Assembly: GCF_003752595.1 (NCBI RefSeq)
Contig: NZ_RKIJ01000011.1
Location: forward strand, 365,322-429,321
From: Cellulomonas sp. PhB143
GTDB taxonomy: Bacteria > Actinomycetota > Actinomycetes > Actinomycetales > Cellulomonadaceae
Length of the DNA: 64,000 nucleotides
Direction: 5' to 3'
Of the stretch, positions 56,131-63,000 are shown piece after piece (the first letter of the stretch is position 1; each line of letters opens with the position of its first letter). Below the pieces are notes generated by a model. That model was not told the origin of the DNA. It saw nothing but the letters and a program-made list of their open reading frames with translations, and ran no database searches. Both the position numbers and the translations under genes were made by a program.

Positions 56131-56192
56131 GCCGAGAAGTCGAATTCGGCCCCTGATCCGGGCGGATCAGGGGCCGAAATCGACTTCTCGGC
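56131..56192. terminator. 62-nt near-perfect hairpin at a convergent junction
   Basis: Two 29-nt arms (56131-56159 and 56164-56192) pair with a single mismatch around a GGGC loop. It lies between the convergent sulfurtransferase and nitroreductase genes and is much longer than needed for termination. Confidence 0.8.
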
Positions 56193-56250
56193 GGGCGGGC
56201 GGGCCGGGCCTGCGGGCGGGCCGGGCCTGCGCGCGGGGCGGGCGGGCGGG

Positions 56251-56892
56251 TCAGACCGCCGCGGACACCTGGTCGAAGCCGAGGCGCGTCTGGCGCGGGT
56301 ACGAGGCACCCTCGGACGCGGGCGTCCCGACGTTGATCACGAGCTGCGACCTCCAGCCGTTGTCCGCGAAGAACTCCGCGTCGACGCCGGCGGTGTCGAA
56401 GCCGCTCATCGGCCCGACGTGCAGCCCGGCCGCGCGCAGCCCGACGATGAGGTAGCCGACCTGGATCAGCGTGGACTGCGTCGCCATCGGCGCGCGGCCC
56501 TCCGGGCCGTTGCCCTCGAACATCTCGCGCGCGCCCGGCACGTGGGGGGCGAGGACGGGCAGGTGCTCGTGGAAGTTCGGGTCGGCGGCCGCGACGATCG
56601 TCAGCGGGGCGTCGAGCGTCTTCGGCTTGTTGCCCTCGGCCATGTGGCTCACCAGGCGCTCGCGGGCCTCGGGGGTGCGCACGAGCAGGAGGCGCAGGGG
56701 GAGGGTGTTCATGGCGGTCGGGCCCCACCGGACCAGGTCGTAGGCGGCCTGGACCTGCTGGTCGCTGACGTGGCCGTCGTCGAAGCGGACGACGGTCCGC
56801 GCCTCGCGGAAGAGGAGGTCGGCGGTGGGCGCGTCGATCGAGAGCAGCTCGTCGGGCGCGTCGGTGGCGGGGGAGAGGGTGTCCGTGGTCAT
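56251..56892 (-). CDS. Nitroreductase-family protein (RutE/malonic semialdehyde reductase-like)
   Basis: This 213-residue protein has the RutE-like FMN fold: ARTVVRFDDGHVSDQ, WGPTAMNTLPLRLLLVR, GLHVGPMSGFD and INVGTP. RutE-type enzymes reduce reactive carbonyls such as malonic semialdehyde; the true substrate is unknown. The start is the ATG at 56892. Its promoter region carries overlapping inverted repeats of TTGACC/GGTTGA type (56897-56921). It is inserted, on the opposite strand, into the tsa cluster. Confidence 0.88.
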   Translation of the reverse strand: MTTDTLSPATDAPDELLSIDAPTADLLFREARTVVRFDDGHVSDQQVQAAYDLVRWGPTAMNTLPLRLLLVRTPEARERLVSHMAEGNKPKTLDAPLTIVAAADPNFHEHLPVLAPHVPGAREMFEGNGPEGRAPMATQSTLIQVGYLIVGLRAAGLHVGPMSGFDTAGVDAEFFADNGWRSQLVINVGTPASEGASYPRQTRLGFDQVSAAV

Positions 56893-56896
56893 GCTC

Positions 56897-56921
56897 GGTT
56901 CAACGGGTTGATGGGTCAACC
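56897..56921 (-). promoter_or_regulatory. Overlapping inverted repeats upstream of the nitroreductase gene
   Basis: Reading on the minus strand, GGTTGA and TCAACC are 4 bp apart and TCAAC and GTTGA are 2 bp apart, forming two overlapping dyads 5 nt from the start codon. This looks like an operator. Confidence 0.5.
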
Positions 56922-56987
56922 ATGTTCCCGTCCTGGCTGTGACGTCGCCGACACCGGCCTCCGCCCGCGGCCGGATATCCTCGGGGC

Positions 56988-58037
56988 ATGGCATCCGGCG
57001 ATCCCCTCGTCCTCGGCATCGAGACCTCCTGCGACGAGACGGGCGTCGCCCTCGTGCGGGGGAACGAGCTCCTGTTCGACGCCGTCGCCTCGTCGATGGA
57101 CGAGCACGCGCGCTACGGCGGCATCATCCCCGAGGTCGCGTCCCGCGCCCATCTCGAGGCGATGGTCCCGACGATCGAGCGGGCGCTGGCCGAGTCCGGC
57201 TGCACGCTCGCCCAGGTCGACGCCGTCGCGGTCACCGCGGGTCCCGGGCTGGTCGGCCCGCTGACGATCGGCGCCTCCGCGGCGAAGTCCCTCGCCCTCG
57301 CGCTCGACCGGCCCCTCTACGGCGTGAACCACGTGATCGGGCACGCCGCCGTGGACCAGCTCGTGCACGGCGAGTTCCCGGAGCGCGTGATGGCGCTCGT
57401 CGTCTCCGGCGGGCACTCGTCGCTGCTCCTGGTCGACGACGTCGCGACGTCCGTCACCGAGCTCGGCTCCACGCTCGACGACGCCGCGGGCGAGGCGTTC
57501 GACAAGGTCGGGCGCCTGCTCGGGCTGCCGTACCCGGGCGGCCCGCACATCGACCGCCTGGCCCGCCAGGGGGACCCGACCGCCATCCGCTTCCCGCGCG
57601 GCCTGACGGCCCGCAAGGACCAGGCCGCTCACGCCGACGACTTCTCGTTCTCCGGGCTCAAGACCGCCGTCGCCCGCTGGGTCGAGACGCGGGTCGACGC
57701 CGGCGAGGAGGTCCCGGTGGCCGACGTCGCGGCGTCGTTCGCCGAGTCCGTCGCCGACGTGCTCACGGCCAAGACCATCGCGGCGTGCCACCGGCACGAC
57801 GTCGGCACGCTCGTCGTCGGCGGCGGGTTCTCCGCGAACAGCCAGCTGCGGGAGATGGCGGCGGCACGGTGCGCCGAGGCGGGCATCGAGCTGCGGATCC
57901 CGCCGATCCGCTTCTGCACCGACAACGGCGCGATGATCGCCGCGCTCGGCTCGGCGGTGGTCCGGGCAGGCGTGGCGCCGTCGGACCTGTCGATCGGGGT
58001 CGACTCGTCGATGCCGCTGACCACGGTGTCCGTCTGA
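56988..58037 (+). CDS. tsaD: tRNA N6-adenosine threonylcarbamoyltransferase
   Basis: This 349-residue protein is the catalytic subunit of t6A synthesis. It has [14 protein letters not shown] at the start, the metal motif NHVIGHAA (HxxxH) and GGPHIDRLA and [14 protein letters not shown] ends 6 nt before the ATG, so tsaD has its own leaderless promoter, fitting its separation from tsaB-rimI by two other genes. Confidence 0.97.
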   Translation: MASGDPLVLGIETSCDETGVALVRGNELLFDAVASSMDEHARYGGIIPEVASRAHLEAMVPTIERALAESGCTLAQVDAVAVTAGPGLVGPLTIGASAAKSLALALDRPLYGVNHVIGHAAVDQLVHGEFPERVMALVVSGGHSSLLLVDDVATSVTELGSTLDDAAGEAFDKVGRLLGLPYPGGPHIDRLARQGDPTAIRFPRGLTARKDQAAHADDFSFSGLKTAVARWVETRVDAGEEVPVADVAASFAESVADVLTAKTIAACHRHDVGTLVVGGGFSANSQLREMAAARCAEAGIELRIPPIRFCTDNGAMIAALGSAVVRAGVAPSDLSIGVDSSMPLTTVSV

Positions 58038-58079
58038 CCGGTCCGTCTGACCGGTCCGTCCGACCGGTCCGTCCGACCG
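58028..58079. repeat. Four 13-bp tandem repeats at the tsaD 3' end
   Basis: Four units of GTCCGTCYGACCG start at 58028, 58041, 58054 and 58067. The first includes the last tsaD codons and its stop; the last ends 4 nt before the stop of the convergent ligase gene. Confidence 0.9.
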
Positions 58080-58082
58080 CGC

Positions 58083-59240
58083 TCAGACCGGCTTGCCTGC
58101 CCGCATCTCCTTGACGAGCGAGGCGACGACGGCGTCCAGCTCGCCCGCGTTGCGCCGGGCGACCGCCCGCTGGCGCTGGTAGGACGCCCCGCGTCGCAGC
58201 GTGATCTTCAGGTCCTCGAGCTCGGCCGCGCAGCCGAGCCGCTCGGCGACGGGGGCGAGCTCGTCGATCAGGCGCGCGACGTCGTCGGTCACCAGGCCCT
58301 CGTCCCCGGACCGGTCGAGGATGATGATCGCGTCCATCCCGTAGCGGGCCGAGCGCCACTTGTTCTCCTGCAGGAACCACCCGGGCAGCGACGGGAGCTC
58401 CTTGCCCTCGTCGAGCATGGTCGAGAAGTGCTCCACGAGGCAGTGGGTCAGGGCGGCGGTGGCGCGCAGCTCGGTGATGTTCGTGATCCCGTCGCAGATG
58501 CGCATCTCGAGGGTGCCGAACCGGGGGGAGGGCCGGATGTCCCAGCGCACCTCGTCGAACCCGTCGATCACGCCGGTGTGCATCATGTCGCCCACGTACT
58601 GCTCGAGCTCGGACCACTCGTCGAACTGGAAGCCGAGCCCCGCCGTCGGCAGCTGCTGGAACATCAGCGCCCGGTTCGAGGCGTAGCCGGTGTCCTTGCC
58701 GCCCCAGAACGGCGACGACGCGGAGAGGGACTGCAGGTGCGCGAAGAAGCAGTGCATCGCCCGCTGGATCGGCAGCACCTTGTCGCGGTCCTCGATGCCG
58801 ACGTGGACGTGCACGCCGTAGATGAGCATCTGGCGGCCCCACCACTGCGTCCGGTCGATGAGCGTGTTGTAGCGCTGCTTGTCCGTGACCTTCTGGTGGT
58901 CCCACCGCGCGAACGGGTGCGTGCCGGCGCACATGAGCTCGACGCGCAGCGGGTCGGTGATGGCGCGGATGTCGGCGATCGAGCGCTCGAGGTCGTCGGC
59001 GGCCTCGCGCACGGTGCGCCGCGGGTTGCTGATCACCTCGACCGTGTTGAGCAGCAGCTCCTGGGTGACGTTCGCGTGCGGCGACCCGTCGGCGCCGCGC
59101 AGGCCGTCGAGCACGGTCTGGGCGACCTGGCGCAGGTCTCCGGAGTCGCTGTCGACGAGGGCGAGCTCCCACTCGAGCCCGATCGTCGAGCGGTCGGAGC
59201 TCGCGAACGGGAGGCTGAGATCTCTGCTGCGGCCGGTCAT
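58083..59240 (-). CDS. Carboxylate-amine ligase, GCS2 type (glutamate-cysteine ligase-like)
   Basis: This 385-residue protein belongs to the GCS2/YbdK family: IGLEWELALVD, HVHVGI, SPFWGGKDTGYASNR and RFGTLEMRICD. Family members join glutamate and cysteine or similar substrates; in actinobacteria this could feed ergothioneine or another thiol rather than glutathione. ATG at 59240 overlaps the stop of the upstream methyltransferase (ATGA), so the two form an operon. Confidence 0.9.
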   Translation of the reverse strand: MTGRSRDLSLPFASSDRSTIGLEWELALVDSDSGDLRQVAQTVLDGLRGADGSPHANVTQELLLNTVEVISNPRRTVREAADDLERSIADIRAITDPLRVELMCAGTHPFARWDHQKVTDKQRYNTLIDRTQWWGRQMLIYGVHVHVGIEDRDKVLPIQRAMHCFFAHLQSLSASSPFWGGKDTGYASNRALMFQQLPTAGLGFQFDEWSELEQYVGDMMHTGVIDGFDEVRWDIRPSPRFGTLEMRICDGITNITELRATAALTHCLVEHFSTMLDEGKELPSLPGWFLQENKWRSARYGMDAIIILDRSGDEGLVTDDVARLIDELAPVAERLGCAAELEDLKITLRRGASYQRQRAVARRNAGELDAVVASLVKEMRAGKPV

Positions 59241-60565
59241 GCGGCGTCCCCCTGATCGTCCGGCGCACCCGCGCCCGGACCCGTGCCGTGCGTCGTCCGC
59301 GCGAGCGGCTCGACGACGAGCACCTGCTGCGCGCCGCCGACCCTCGTGAGGATGATCGTGCCTTCCCCGTCTCCTCGCAGGTCGAGCTGCTTGCGCAGCT
59401 GCTCGGGGACGACGGCGGTGCCCCGCTTCTTGATGGTCAGGCGGCCGACGCCGCGCTCGCGCAGGTAGGCGCGCAGCCGCTTGAGGCCGAACGGCATCGT
59501 GTCGAGCACCCGGTAGCCCGTCGCGAGGCCGGCCGCGAGCCCGTTCTCCCGCACCGGCGCCGGGGCGTCCGTCGTGACGTACGCGATGGTCCGGTCGAGC
59601 AGGCGGCCGTGCAGGTCCTGCGCCGCGTACGCGACGAGACCGGCCCGGATCACCGCGCCGTCCGGCTCGTACAGGTACTGCCCGACGGCGCCGACGTCCG
59701 GCACCAGGTCGGGGCCGTCGTCGGGCCCGCCGGAGAGAGCCCCGGGGCGAACGGCACGCGCGAGGGTGGTCGGGGCGCCGTCGGGCCCCGTGACCTGGCG
59801 CAGGACCAGGGCGCTGCGGCCGGGGCCGTCGGGGGCGAGGGGCCCGAACCAGATCCCCGCCTCGACGACGTCGCCGTCGACCGAGACCCACTGGGTCTCG
59901 GCGTCCTGGGGGAGGCCGTTGTGCGAGATCCCGGGGCCGACCTTGATACCGACGGCGGCGACGCGGTCCCGCAGGGCCCAGACCGCGTCGAGCGGGGGCG
60001 CGTACGCCTTCGGGTCGACGATGCGGGACCCCGAGCGGGTGCGGCGGGCGGGGTCGGCGTAGACGCCGTCGACGCCCTCGGCCGCGAGGTCGAGCGTGAG
60101 CCCGTCGGCGTGCCGGACGACGGCCTCGGGGTGGTGGCGCAGGTTCACGGTGGCGACCGACGCCGTGGCCTCGTCGACGTCCGCCGCGAGCACGCGCAGG
60201 CCCATCCCGGCGAAGGTCATGGCGTCGGCGCCGATCCCGCACGTGAGGTCGGCCACGTGCGTCACCCCGGCCGTGAGGTAGCGCTGGGCGTGGCGCGCCG
60301 CGACGACGAGCCGGGTCGCCTGCTCGAGCCCGGCCTGCGTGAAGAGCATCCCGTCGGCGAACTCGCCGAACTTCTCGCGGCCCTTGGCGCGCAGCCGGGA
60401 CTGCGTCATGGCGGCGGCCGCGAGGCCGGGGTCGACGCCCTTCGCGCGCAGGCCGGCGGCGAGCGCCATCGCCTGGTGCGGGTCGTACGGGGGCAGCGCG
60501 TTCAGGAGCGCCCAGCCCTCGGGGCGCAGGAGCTTGGTCAGGGACTCGGCGGCCTCGGCGTCCAT
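59237..60565 (-). CDS. SAM-dependent methyltransferase with THUMP-like domain
   Basis: This 442-residue protein has a class I methyltransferase fold with VADLTCGIGADAMTFA as the SAM-binding loop and the VYADPARRT motif. The C-terminal part with RLTIKKRGTAVVPEQLR fits the THUMP-like domain, suggesting an RNA substrate. The ATG at 60565 is used; a GTG two codons upstream is possible. It overlaps the downstream ligase gene by 4 nt. Confidence 0.85.
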   Translation of the reverse strand: MDAEAAESLTKLLRPEGWALLNALPPYDPHQAMALAAGLRAKGVDPGLAAAAMTQSRLRAKGREKFGEFADGMLFTQAGLEQATRLVVAARHAQRYLTAGVTHVADLTCGIGADAMTFAGMGLRVLAADVDEATASVATVNLRHHPEAVVRHADGLTLDLAAEGVDGVYADPARRTRSGSRIVDPKAYAPPLDAVWALRDRVAAVGIKVGPGISHNGLPQDAETQWVSVDGDVVEAGIWFGPLAPDGPGRSALVLRQVTGPDGAPTTLARAVRPGALSGGPDDGPDLVPDVGAVGQYLYEPDGAVIRAGLVAYAAQDLHGRLLDRTIAYVTTDAPAPVRENGLAAGLATGYRVLDTMPFGLKRLRAYLRERGVGRLTIKKRGTAVVPEQLRKQLDLRGDGEGTIILTRVGGAQQVLVVEPLARTTHGTGPGAGAPDDQGDAA

Positions 60566-60622
60566 GGGCACGATCCTTGCACGCCGCCGCGGGGCCGCCC
60601 CGCCGCTGCGAGCCGCGCACCG

Positions 60623-60649
60623 TTGGCACTCGTGTTGACCGAGTGCTAA
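60623..60649 (+). promoter_or_regulatory. CIRCE operator (HrcA binding site)
   Basis: TTGGCACTC, 9 nt, GAGTGCTAA matches the CIRCE inverted repeat (consensus TTAGCACTC-N9-GAGTGCTAA) with one change. It overlaps the groES -35 and spacer, so HrcA should repress groES until heat or folding stress. Confidence 0.95.
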
Positions 60650-60663
60650 CCGCCACCTAGATT
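60635..60663 (+). promoter_or_regulatory. groES promoter
   Basis: TTGACC (60635-60640) and TAGATT (60658-60663) with 17-bp spacing, overlapped by CIRCE. The leader is about 140 nt. Confidence 0.8.
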
Positions 60664-60811
60664 TGGCGATGGGTCGTCGCGGTCCGGCGTCTACGCCGCA
60701 CCCCGTGCCGACCCGGGCACCACCCAGGCAGGTCGACCCCCGCGACGGCGGCCGGCTCAGGGAGTGCGACACCCATCCGTTGCAGTTCTCTCGCGAAAGG
60801 GGAGGTCCGAC

Positions 60812-61108
60812 GTGTCGGTCTCCATCAAGCCGCTCGAGGACCGGATCGTCGTGAAGGCCCTCGAGGCCGAGACCACGACCGCTTCCGGTCTCGTCATCCC
60901 GGACACCGCCAAGGAGAAGCCCCAGGAGGGCGAGGTCCTTGCGGTGGGCCCGGGCCGTGTCGACGACAACGGCAACCGCGTCCCCGTGGACGTCGCCGTG
61001 GGCGACAAGGTCATCTACAGCAAGTACGGCGGCACCGAGGTCAAGTACGACGGCCAGGAGCTCCTGGTCCTCTCGGCGCGCGACGTGCTCGCCGTCGTCG
61101 TGAGCTGA
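60812..61108 (+). CDS. groES: Co-chaperonin GroES
   Basis: This 98-residue protein starts [19 protein letters not shown] and contains the mobile loop near residues 17-32 and the [14 protein letters not shown]-like [15 protein letters not shown] segment. GTG at 60812 follows AAAGGGGAGG; upstream in-frame starts are not typical of the family. It is controlled by CIRCE. No groEL follows: a terminator and a whiB gene on the other strand come next. Confidence 0.97.
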   Translation: MSVSIKPLEDRIVVKALEAETTTASGLVIPDTAKEKPQEGEVLAVGPGRVDDNGNRVPVDVAVGDKVIYSKYGGTEVKYDGQELLVLSARDVLAVVVS

Positions 61109-61127
61109 CGCTCCCGACGCACTGCAC

Positions 61128-61166
61128 GCGAGAGCCCCCGTGACCGACGGTCACGGGGGCTCTCGC
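61128..61166. terminator. Bidirectional terminator between groES and whiB
   Basis: A perfect 18-bp stem (61128-61145 with 61149-61166) with a 3-nt loop lies between the two convergent genes. Confidence 0.85.
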
Positions 61167-61187
61167 ACGCTCGAGGTCTGCTGGGGG

Positions 61188-61469
61188 TCAGCCGGTCTGC
61201 TGGGCGAGGATCGCGCTGCGCTCGTCCTCGGACAGCCCGCCCCAGACGCCGTAGGGCTCCCGGACGCGCAGCGACTGCTCGCGGCACTGCATCATCACGG
61301 GGCAGGAGTGGCAGATCGCCTTGGCCGCCTCCGCGCGACGGCGACGGGTGGAGCCCCGCTCGCCCTCCGGGTGGAAGAAGAGGGTGTCGTCCACGTCGCG
61401 GCACGCACCCTGGTACTGCCACTCCCACAGCTCCATCACCGGACCGGGCAACCTCGAGATCTCCGTCAT
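61188..61469 (-). CDS. WhiB-family iron-sulfur regulator, WhiB3/WhiD-like
   Basis: This 93-residue protein has the four cluster cysteines Cys23, Cys53, Cys56 and Cys62 (CxxC between the middle two) and the GVWGG turn followed by a basic/acidic C-terminus. The N-terminal LPGPVMELWEWQYQG and FFHPEGERG resemble WhiB3/WhiD rather than WhiB1 or WhiB7. WhiB proteins bind a 4Fe-4S cluster and the housekeeping sigma factor. The promoter is strong (see separate entry). Confidence 0.92.
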   Translation of the reverse strand: MTEISRLPGPVMELWEWQYQGACRDVDDTLFFHPEGERGSTRRRRAEAAKAICHSCPVMMQCREQSLRVREPYGVWGGLSEDERSAILAQQTG

Positions 61470-61476
61470 GCCGGAC

Positions 61477-61505
61477 AACCTACAAGCGTTGCAGAAGTTG
61501 TTCAA
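61477..61505 (-). promoter_or_regulatory. whiB promoter
   Basis: On the minus strand TTGAAC (61500-61505) and TAGGTT (61477-61482) are 17 bp apart, and TAGGTT ends 7 nt before the ATG. Both boxes and the leaderless start geometry are clear. Confidence 0.7.
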
Positions 61506-61520
61506 GGGGCTGGTGAAGAT

Positions 61521-61557
61521 CATGTGTGCGATCACATGCTGTTCATAGGCTGTTCAT
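61521..61557. promoter_or_regulatory. Operator-like repeats between whiB and the MerR gene
   Basis: A dyad CATGTG-N6-CACATG (61521-61538) is followed by GCTGTTCAT twice (61538-61546 and 61549-61557), 11 bp apart, about one helical turn. They lie just upstream of the whiB -35. Confidence 0.55.
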
Positions 61558-61681
61558 CGGTCCAGGCGCTGGCGCGATCGGTGGCGCGGTCGCGCCGGGC
61601 GGCCCCAGGACCGGGTCGTGGGCCGACCCGCCGGGGGGTCCGTGGGTGGCACCGGGCGACGCGGGTCGGCACAATCGACCC

Positions 61682-62959
61682 ATGACACCTCGCGGACAGA
61701 TCTCCGACGACGGTGGACCGGCAGACGGACCTGACGTCGGAGCTGCGCAGCAGCCGGCCAAGGGTCCGTCGCTGACGGTGGCGGCGGTGGCACGACGCCT
61801 GGGCGTCGCCCCCGCGACGCTGCGGACCTGGGACCGGCGCTACGGCCTCGGACCGTCCGGCCGGTCCGCAGGCTCCCACCGCCGGTACACCGGCGACGAC
61901 GTCGCCCGCCTCCTCGTGATGCGCGGCCTGACCATCGAGGGGGTCGCCCCCGTCGACGCCGCGCAGGCCGCGCTCGAGGCGGACGTCTCCCGGATCGACC
62001 CCTGGGGCGACGTCCCGCACCTGAGCGGATCGACGAGCGGATCGACGAGCGGATCGACGAGCGGATCGACGGGCGGCTCGAGCCCTACCGGCGACGACGC
62101 GCCCGACGTCGCCGCGCAGGACCGGCCGGCGGGCGGTGCGCCGCAGGGGCGGGGCGCGCGGGCGGCGGAACCTGCCGAGGCGACGCCGCGTCGCCCGCTG
62201 CTCCGGGCGGTGCAGGGTGGAGCGGGCCAGCGTGGCTCCGCGGGCCCCGAGCCTGCGGGCCATGCGTCCCCGGGCCGGCTCGACGTCCCGATGACGTTCG
62301 CCGCCCCGGCCGGCGCCACGGTCTCCGACATCGTCGATGCCGCGATCGCCTACGACGAGCGGGCCTGCGACGAGCTCCTGCGCATCGGCCCCGAGATCGA
62401 CCCGGGCGTGTGGTGGCCCAACCTCGTCGAGCCGGCGTTCCGGCGGCTGCGCGAGCGCACGGTCCTCGCCGGCCCGGGGGAGGACCCGGCGGTGCTGCTG
62501 GCGAACGCGACGCTGCACGCCCTGCGGCGCTCCGCGCGCGAGCGGGAGGACGCCGCGGTCGCGGCCGGCGCGCCGCCGGCGAACCACCCGAGCCGGATGC
62601 GCAAGATCGTGCTGATCTTCGCCGCGCCCGAGGAGCGGCTGCCGCTGGCGGCGCACGCGCTCGCCGCGGCCATCGCCGCGCGGGGCGGGACCGCGCGGAT
62701 CGTCACCGGGCCTGCCAACACCCACCGGTCGCTCGAGATCGTGACGATGGTCCGTCCCGCGGCCGTCGTCGCCGTCTCGTCGCTGCCGCGCCCGGAGCTC
62801 GACGTCGTCGACGCCACGCACGCGGCCAACCCGGACCTGCCGATCTTCGTCGGCATGTCGCACGACGCGGCCGAGGTCGACATCCCGCTGGCGGCCAACG
62901 TGCTCCGCGTGCGCTCGTTCACGGGGCTGCTGCACGAGGTGCTGGCGATCGCCGGCTGA
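61682..62959 (+). CDS. MerR-family regulator with cobalamin-binding-like C-terminal fold
   Basis: This 425-residue protein has a MerR winged helix at about residues 30-100 (TVAAVARRLGVAPATLRTWD, GSHRRYTGDDVARL). A long low-complexity linker with SGST repeats joins it to a C-terminal part (about 205-425) whose helical and Rossmann-like layout resembles the B12-binding part of CarH/LitR, but I do not see the DxHxxG cobalamin motif. CACAAT ends 6 nt before the ATG. It is divergent from whiB. Confidence 0.82.
   Translation: MTPRGQISDDGGPADGPDVGAAQQPAKGPSLTVAAVARRLGVAPATLRTWDRRYGLGPSGRSAGSHRRYTGDDVARLLVMRGLTIEGVAPVDAAQAALEADVSRIDPWGDVPHLSGSTSGSTSGSTSGSTGGSSPTGDDAPDVAAQDRPAGGAPQGRGARAAEPAEATPRRPLLRAVQGGAGQRGSAGPEPAGHASPGRLDVPMTFAAPAGATVSDIVDAAIAYDERACDELLRIGPEIDPGVWWPNLVEPAFRRLRERTVLAGPGEDPAVLLANATLHALRRSAREREDAAVAAGAPPANHPSRMRKIVLIFAAPEERLPLAAHALAAAIAARGGTARIVTGPANTHRSLEIVTMVRPAAVVAVSSLPRPELDVVDATHAANPDLPIFVGMSHDAAEVDIPLAANVLRVRSFTGLLHEVLAIAG
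62024..62071 (+). repeat. Four 12-bp tandem repeats in the MerR-type gene
   Basis: Four exact copies of AGCGGATCGACG lie in frame and encode the SGST linker. Changes in copy number would keep the frame. Confidence 0.9.
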
Positions 62960-63000
62960 CCGCCCCGGGTGCCCCGGGTCCGCGCCGTAGACTGGCGGGC

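Noticed and set aside
58028-58079. CRISPR array
   Set aside because: The 13-bp units are directly tandem with no spacers and there are no cas genes.
62024-62071. CRISPR-like or promoter repeat
   Set aside because: The 12-bp units are in frame inside a coding region and encode a Ser/Gly/Thr linker.
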